From Ferruginibacter sp. (lineage in GTDB: Bacteria > Bacteroidota > Bacteroidia > Chitinophagales > Chitinophagaceae), in the NCBI GenBank assembly GCA_025357775.1, contig JANXOQ010000087.1, positions 1 to 17,111 of the forward strand: 17,111 nt of DNA, given 5' to 3'. Both the position numbers and the translations under genes were made by a program. The notes below the pieces were generated by a model. It ran no database searches and was not told the DNA's origin. It worked only from the letters and a program-made list of their open reading frames with translations. This document shows, in pieces, positions 13,716 through 17,111 of the stretch (positions are counted from its first letter, which is position 1; every line of letters begins with the position of its first letter).

Positions 13716-16700
13716 TTAAAAATTTGCCTTTAAACCAACACTAACAGTTTTTGGGATTGGAACAGATCCGAAATCAATACCTCTTAGTAATGTACTTTGC
13801 CCACCTGCATTTACCTCTGGGTCATAGCCAATGTAGTTATCCCAACTAATTAAATTTCTGCCTGTAATGCTAAATGTTAATCCTTCAAAGCCTTTGAATT
13901 TACCAATATTATAACTTAAAGACAATTCTCTTAATTTAGTAAATGCTCCATTATCAATTCTCCATTGTTCAATAGCATAAATTCCAGTTGGAACAATTGC
14001 AGTTGGGCTATATGCACTAATATAACCCCTAGGTATTTGTCCAGTTTGTTCTAACTCTGCAATCTTACCATTACCTACACCTTGTCTCGTTCTAAAATCA
14101 GCATTGAATACTTCTAAGCCCATCACAGCATCTAATTGAAATCTCAAACCAAATCCTTTGTAAGTAAATTCATTGGTTAATGTTGTTGTATATTTTGGGT
14201 TAGGGTTACCAATTATTTTACGAACTGGATTACCTTTTGGCTGTCCAGTCCCGTCAGTTCCTGTAAAGCCTTGTATATACTCTAGGGTGCTTACTTGTGT
14301 ACCAAATTCAGTTCTTGGTATTCCAGCAGGGGAAAGCACTAAGCCACTAGTATTTGGCAAACCATTTGGTAATTTACTATATACACCACCTGGCGTAGTT
14401 GCGAAAAATGTGCCATAAAAAACACCTAAAGGCTGCCCTTCAATAATGGCAACTGGAGCGCCTCCATTTGTACCAAATAAAATAAGTGGTTGTCCTGTGT
14501 TAATTACTTTATTTCTATTTTGGTTATATATTCCAGTAATATTCCAAGTAAAATCTTTTGTTTGAACTGGTGTGCCAGAAAGTACTATTTCAAAACCTCT
14601 GTTTTCTAGTTTACCAATATTATCTTGTAGACTAGAAAAACCTGAACTTGGTGCAACAATTCTGTTAATTAATAAATCGCTCACTTGTTTGTTGTATACG
14701 TTCACTGTTAATCCAACTCTATTTTTTAGAAAAGATAAATCAACACCAAACTCTAATTCTTTTTGTCTTTCTGGTTTAACATTTTCGTTTGCAGACACTG
14801 AACTAGAATTGAATGCAGACTTACCTATAAATGAACTAGAGGCATAATTATTGAATCTTGAATAAGCACCAATACCAGTAAGGTTTCCGCTTTCGCCATA
14901 AGCAAGTCTTACTTTAGCCAAATCCCACCAATTACTTACAGTAGATTTTTGCCAAAAATCAGTACTTGAGATTACATAACTGGCACTAATTTTTGGATAA
15001 ATTTGGTTTCTCTGATTTGCTCCAAATACGCTTGAGCCATCCATTCTTACAGCACCAGTTAAAAATAATTGATTTTTATATTTGAAATTCTGCTGTATAA
15101 ATGCTCCAGAAATTGAGATCTCACTTCTTTCATCTGTACCTGCTAGTAGGGTGCCAGCACCATTTACTGTTTGTATAAAGGGTACTAACCCTCTTCCTTG
15201 GCTTAATAAATATGTATTTTTTTCATATTGCTGCGAAAAACCAATTTGAGTTGTAGAACTAAAATTACTACTTATTTTGGTTGTGTAAGTCGCATTTACA
15301 TCGTGGTTTATAGCAAAAAAGTTGTTCGTAGAAGCACTTGCATAACCATTTTGTGTAGGATCTAGACTAGCACCACCACCAAAAAAACCTGTACTTGCAT
15401 TGTATGCATAAGGTGGAATGTAAGTTGTACCTACTTGTGAATAATTATCAATTCCAATTGTATAATCTATAGTTAGATTTTTAATAGGTTTAAGCTTTAA
15501 ACTGATATTTGATAAAATTCTATTAGTACTATTTTTTTGTTTTATGTCTTCAATTACACTTACTGGGTTTGCTCTTCCTCTTTCTCCAACTGCTTGTATA
15601 TTCCCCAAGGCGTCTCTTTGCTCTATATTATGAAAATTGCCAAGGATATTTATTGAATTCATAGGTGAATAAAATGAATTGCCATCTGGCTTTTCGTTTG
15701 CACCACTATTCACATAATTTAAACCTAATGAAACGCTTGCCCATTTATTAATAGTTTGATCTATGTTACTTCTAAAACTAAAACGCTGAAAATCTGTATT
15801 TTTAATTATACCTTGATTGTAAAAATATGAACCAGAAAAATAATATTTAGTTTTATCATTTCCTCCACTTACTGATACGTTGTTGTCAGTACCACTTGCA
15901 TTTCGGAATATATAATCTTGATAATTATACCTAGATACAGCCGTTGTATTTGTTAACAATGGGGTTAAAACATCTTGTGTTTGAGCATTTATAGCTCCTC
16001 CAAATTTTGTAGGTGATTGATTCACTTCTAATTTTTTTCTTATACTGCTCATCACATAAGATGATGAGAAACTTACAGTTGGCTTACCACTTTTACCTTT
16101 TTTTGTAAAAATCTGCACTACACCAGCATTTGCTCTACTACCATATATTGCTGCAGCCGCTGCACCATTCAATACTTCAATTCTCTCAATATCTCCAGGG
16201 TTAATATCTACCATCCTATTCTGACCAATTGTACCAACTGCATTCTGTCCATCATACCCTTCTTGAGTATTGGTTACTCTATTTGTAGCATTATTCACAA
16301 TCACCCCATCAATAATATATAAAGGCTCTGAAGATCCAGAAATAGAACTGATACCCCTAAGTCTAACGCTCATCCCTCCAGCAGGATCTCCACTATTCTG
16401 CGTAATTTGAGCACCTGCTGTTTTCCCCTGTAAAGCTGCTAAAACGTTTCCTGTTGAACCTTTAGTCAAATCATCTGCTTTAACTGATGAAATATAACTA
16501 CCAAGTTGTCTTCTAGTTGTTCCAGCACTAGACCCTGTAACTACAACTTCGTCTAGTTTATTTAGACTTTCTGCTAAATCAGCACTTACTAAAATTTCTT
16601 TGTCATTACCGATTATTATTTTCTTATCATAAGTAATATAACCTATTGAAGAAATGCTAATGGTGTAAGTACCAGCTTTAGCATTAGTAATTAACGAATA

Positions 16701-16895
16701 AGTCCCATCACTGCTTGATGTTGTTGAACTATTTGTTTTTTTGATGGTTACTGTTGCTCCATTAATTCCATTTGCATTTAAATCTTTTACTTTTCCTTTT
16801 ACAGTTACCTGCGAAGATGCTACAAACCCTGTGAGTAAACACATAGCCGCTAGCAAAAACCTACAGAAACTGCGTTTTTTTAATAGTTTTGTCAT
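13716..16895 (-). CDS. susC: SusC/RagA-family TonB-linked outer-membrane transporter
   Basis: An energised outer-membrane importer of 1059 residues, the usual size. In order: signal peptide (1 to about 28, ending GFVASSQ); carboxypeptidase-regulatory-like domain (about 30-108; VTVKGKVKDLN at its start, GTYTISISSIGY later); TonB-interacting box DEVVVTG (115-121); plug with LAALQGKTAGAQI (152-164), VRLRGISSI (177-185), PLYIIDGVIV (191-200), INPGDIERIEVLNGAAAAAI (231-250) and YGSRANAGVVQIFTKKG (251-267); then the barrel, finishing with a ISWDNYIGYDPEVN segment and the terminal strand ending in aromatic F1059. No STN domain precedes it, so sensing through an anti-sigma factor is not expected. susD follows after 19 nt. 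The start at 16893-16895 gives a proper signal peptide. Substrate is unknown; proximity to anmK is suggestive only. Confidence 0.95.
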   Translation of the reverse strand: MTKLLKKRSFCRFLLAAMCLLTGFVASSQVTVKGKVKDLNANGINGATVTIKKTNSSTTSSSDGTYSLITNAKAGTYTISISSIGYITYDKKIIIGNDKEILVSADLAESLNKLDEVVVTGSSAGTTRRQLGSYISSVKADDLTKGSTGNVLAALQGKTAGAQITQNSGDPAGGMSVRLRGISSISGSSEPLYIIDGVIVNNATNRVTNTQEGYDGQNAVGTIGQNRMVDINPGDIERIEVLNGAAAAAIYGSRANAGVVQIFTKKGKSGKPTVSFSSSYVMSSIRKKLEVNQSPTKFGGAINAQTQDVLTPLLTNTTAVSRYNYQDYIFRNASGTDNNVSVSGGNDKTKYYFSGSYFYNQGIIKNTDFQRFSFRSNIDQTINKWASVSLGLNYVNSGANEKPDGNSFYSPMNSINILGNFHNIEQRDALGNIQAVGERGRANPVSVIEDIKQKNSTNRILSNISLKLKPIKNLTIDYTIGIDNYSQVGTTYIPPYAYNASTGFFGGGASLDPTQNGYASASTNNFFAINHDVNATYTTKISSNFSSTTQIGFSQQYEKNTYLLSQGRGLVPFIQTVNGAGTLLAGTDERSEISISGAFIQQNFKYKNQLFLTGAVRMDGSSVFGANQRNQIYPKISASYVISSTDFWQKSTVSNWWDLAKVRLAYGESGNLTGIGAYSRFNNYASSSFIGKSAFNSSSVSANENVKPERQKELEFGVDLSFLKNRVGLTVNVYNKQVSDLLINRIVAPSSGFSSLQDNIGKLENRGFEIVLSGTPVQTKDFTWNITGIYNQNRNKVINTGQPLILFGTNGGAPVAIIEGQPLGVFYGTFFATTPGGVYSKLPNGLPNTSGLVLSPAGIPRTEFGTQVSTLEYIQGFTGTDGTGQPKGNPVRKIIGNPNPKYTTTLTNEFTYKGFGLRFQLDAVMGLEVFNADFRTRQGVGNGKIAELEQTGQIPRGYISAYSPTAIVPTGIYAIEQWRIDNGAFTKLRELSLSYNIGKFKGFEGLTFSITGRNLISWDNYIGYDPEVNAGGQSTLLRGIDFGSVPIPKTVSVGLKANF

Positions 16896-17111
16896 GCTTG
16901 TTTTGTTTTTATTTAATAAATAATTTTCATTTTATCTAGCAACGTTTTAATATTTTTGATAGACGTTTTGAGTTAAAAATAGTTAAATCATGATATAGAA
17001 ATATTTTTTTGGACAAAGTAAATATAAAATTGCATATAAATGCATTCTTTTTGCGTTTTTTTATTTTTTTATGTAAATAAATTATTTCATAACCTGTTGT
17101 GCGGTTATAAA
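16896..17111. other. Leader/promoter region of the susCD operon
   Basis: Very AT-rich 216 nt up to the window end, with no ORF of note. A TACTTTG box on the minus strand lies at 17014-17020, about 120 nt before the susC start, and would leave a long leader. Behind it is a short palindrome TGCAT-ATAA-ATGCA (17031-17044) that overlaps the expected -33 area and could be an operator. The upstream end of the region lies outside the window. Confidence 0.5.
17014..17020 (-). promoter_or_regulatory. Candidate -7 box of susCD
   Basis: TACTTTG on the minus strand resembles TAnnTTTG with one base missing. No TTG box is seen at -33. The only other hint is the palindrome just upstream. Weak call. Confidence 0.25.

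Noticed and set aside
14173..14847. Plus-strand ORFs of 81 and 91 codons inside susC
   Set aside because: They are antisense shadows of the susC barrel coding frame with no independent motif or start context.

Overview
The window looks like a chromosomal piece of an AT-rich member of the Bacteroidota, most likely a Chitinophagaceae-like organism. The reasons are a SusC/SusD pair, a second TonB-dependent receptor, absent or very AT-rich ribosome binding sites, several TAnnTTTG-type -7 promoter boxes, and short palindromic repeats with the GGGG-TTT-CCCC look that I associate with this phylum. The family assignment is inference. No rRNA, tRNA, CRISPR array or classical transposase was seen.

Layout: 1-1089 (+) is the C-terminal part of a TonB-dependent outer-membrane receptor cut by the window edge. 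It converges on a DHA1-type MFS transporter (1361-2554, -), which lies just downstream of metG (2635-5322, -). A 404-nt intergenic region with an 87-nt inverted-repeat element separates metG from an LD-carboxypeptidase of family S66 (5727-6746, +). Next come an SF1 (UvrD/FBH1-like) helicase with a C-terminal helix-turn-helix (6858-8630, +), a second degenerate 86-nt inverted repeat, a DUF5009/HGSNAT-like membrane protein (8981-10165, +) and murQ (10261-11079, +). murQ converges on anmK (11154-12344, -). A bidirectional hairpin terminator separates anmK from a susC-susD operon (16895 to 12407, -), and an AT-rich leader closes the window.

Metabolic logic: LD-carboxypeptidase, DUF5009 protein (possibly a MurNAc transporter like MurT), MurQ etherase and AnmK kinase together fit peptidoglycan turnover and amino-sugar salvage. 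AnmK makes MurNAc-6-P, and MurQ converts it to GlcNAc-6-P plus D-lactate. The neighbouring SusCD importer has no visible substrate signature.

The most unusual object is in metG. A complete DUF559 (VSR/PD-(D/E)XK-like) nuclease domain of about 115 residues, bracketed by G/C-run inverted repeats, is inserted in frame just before the VLYVWFDAP motif of methionyl-tRNA synthetase. All synthetase signature motifs remain intact. A solo copy of what seems to be the same palindromic repeat family sits in frame in the C-terminal linker of the same gene. Another lies upstream of murQ. This suggests a selfish element that lives inside essential reading frames by staying translatable.
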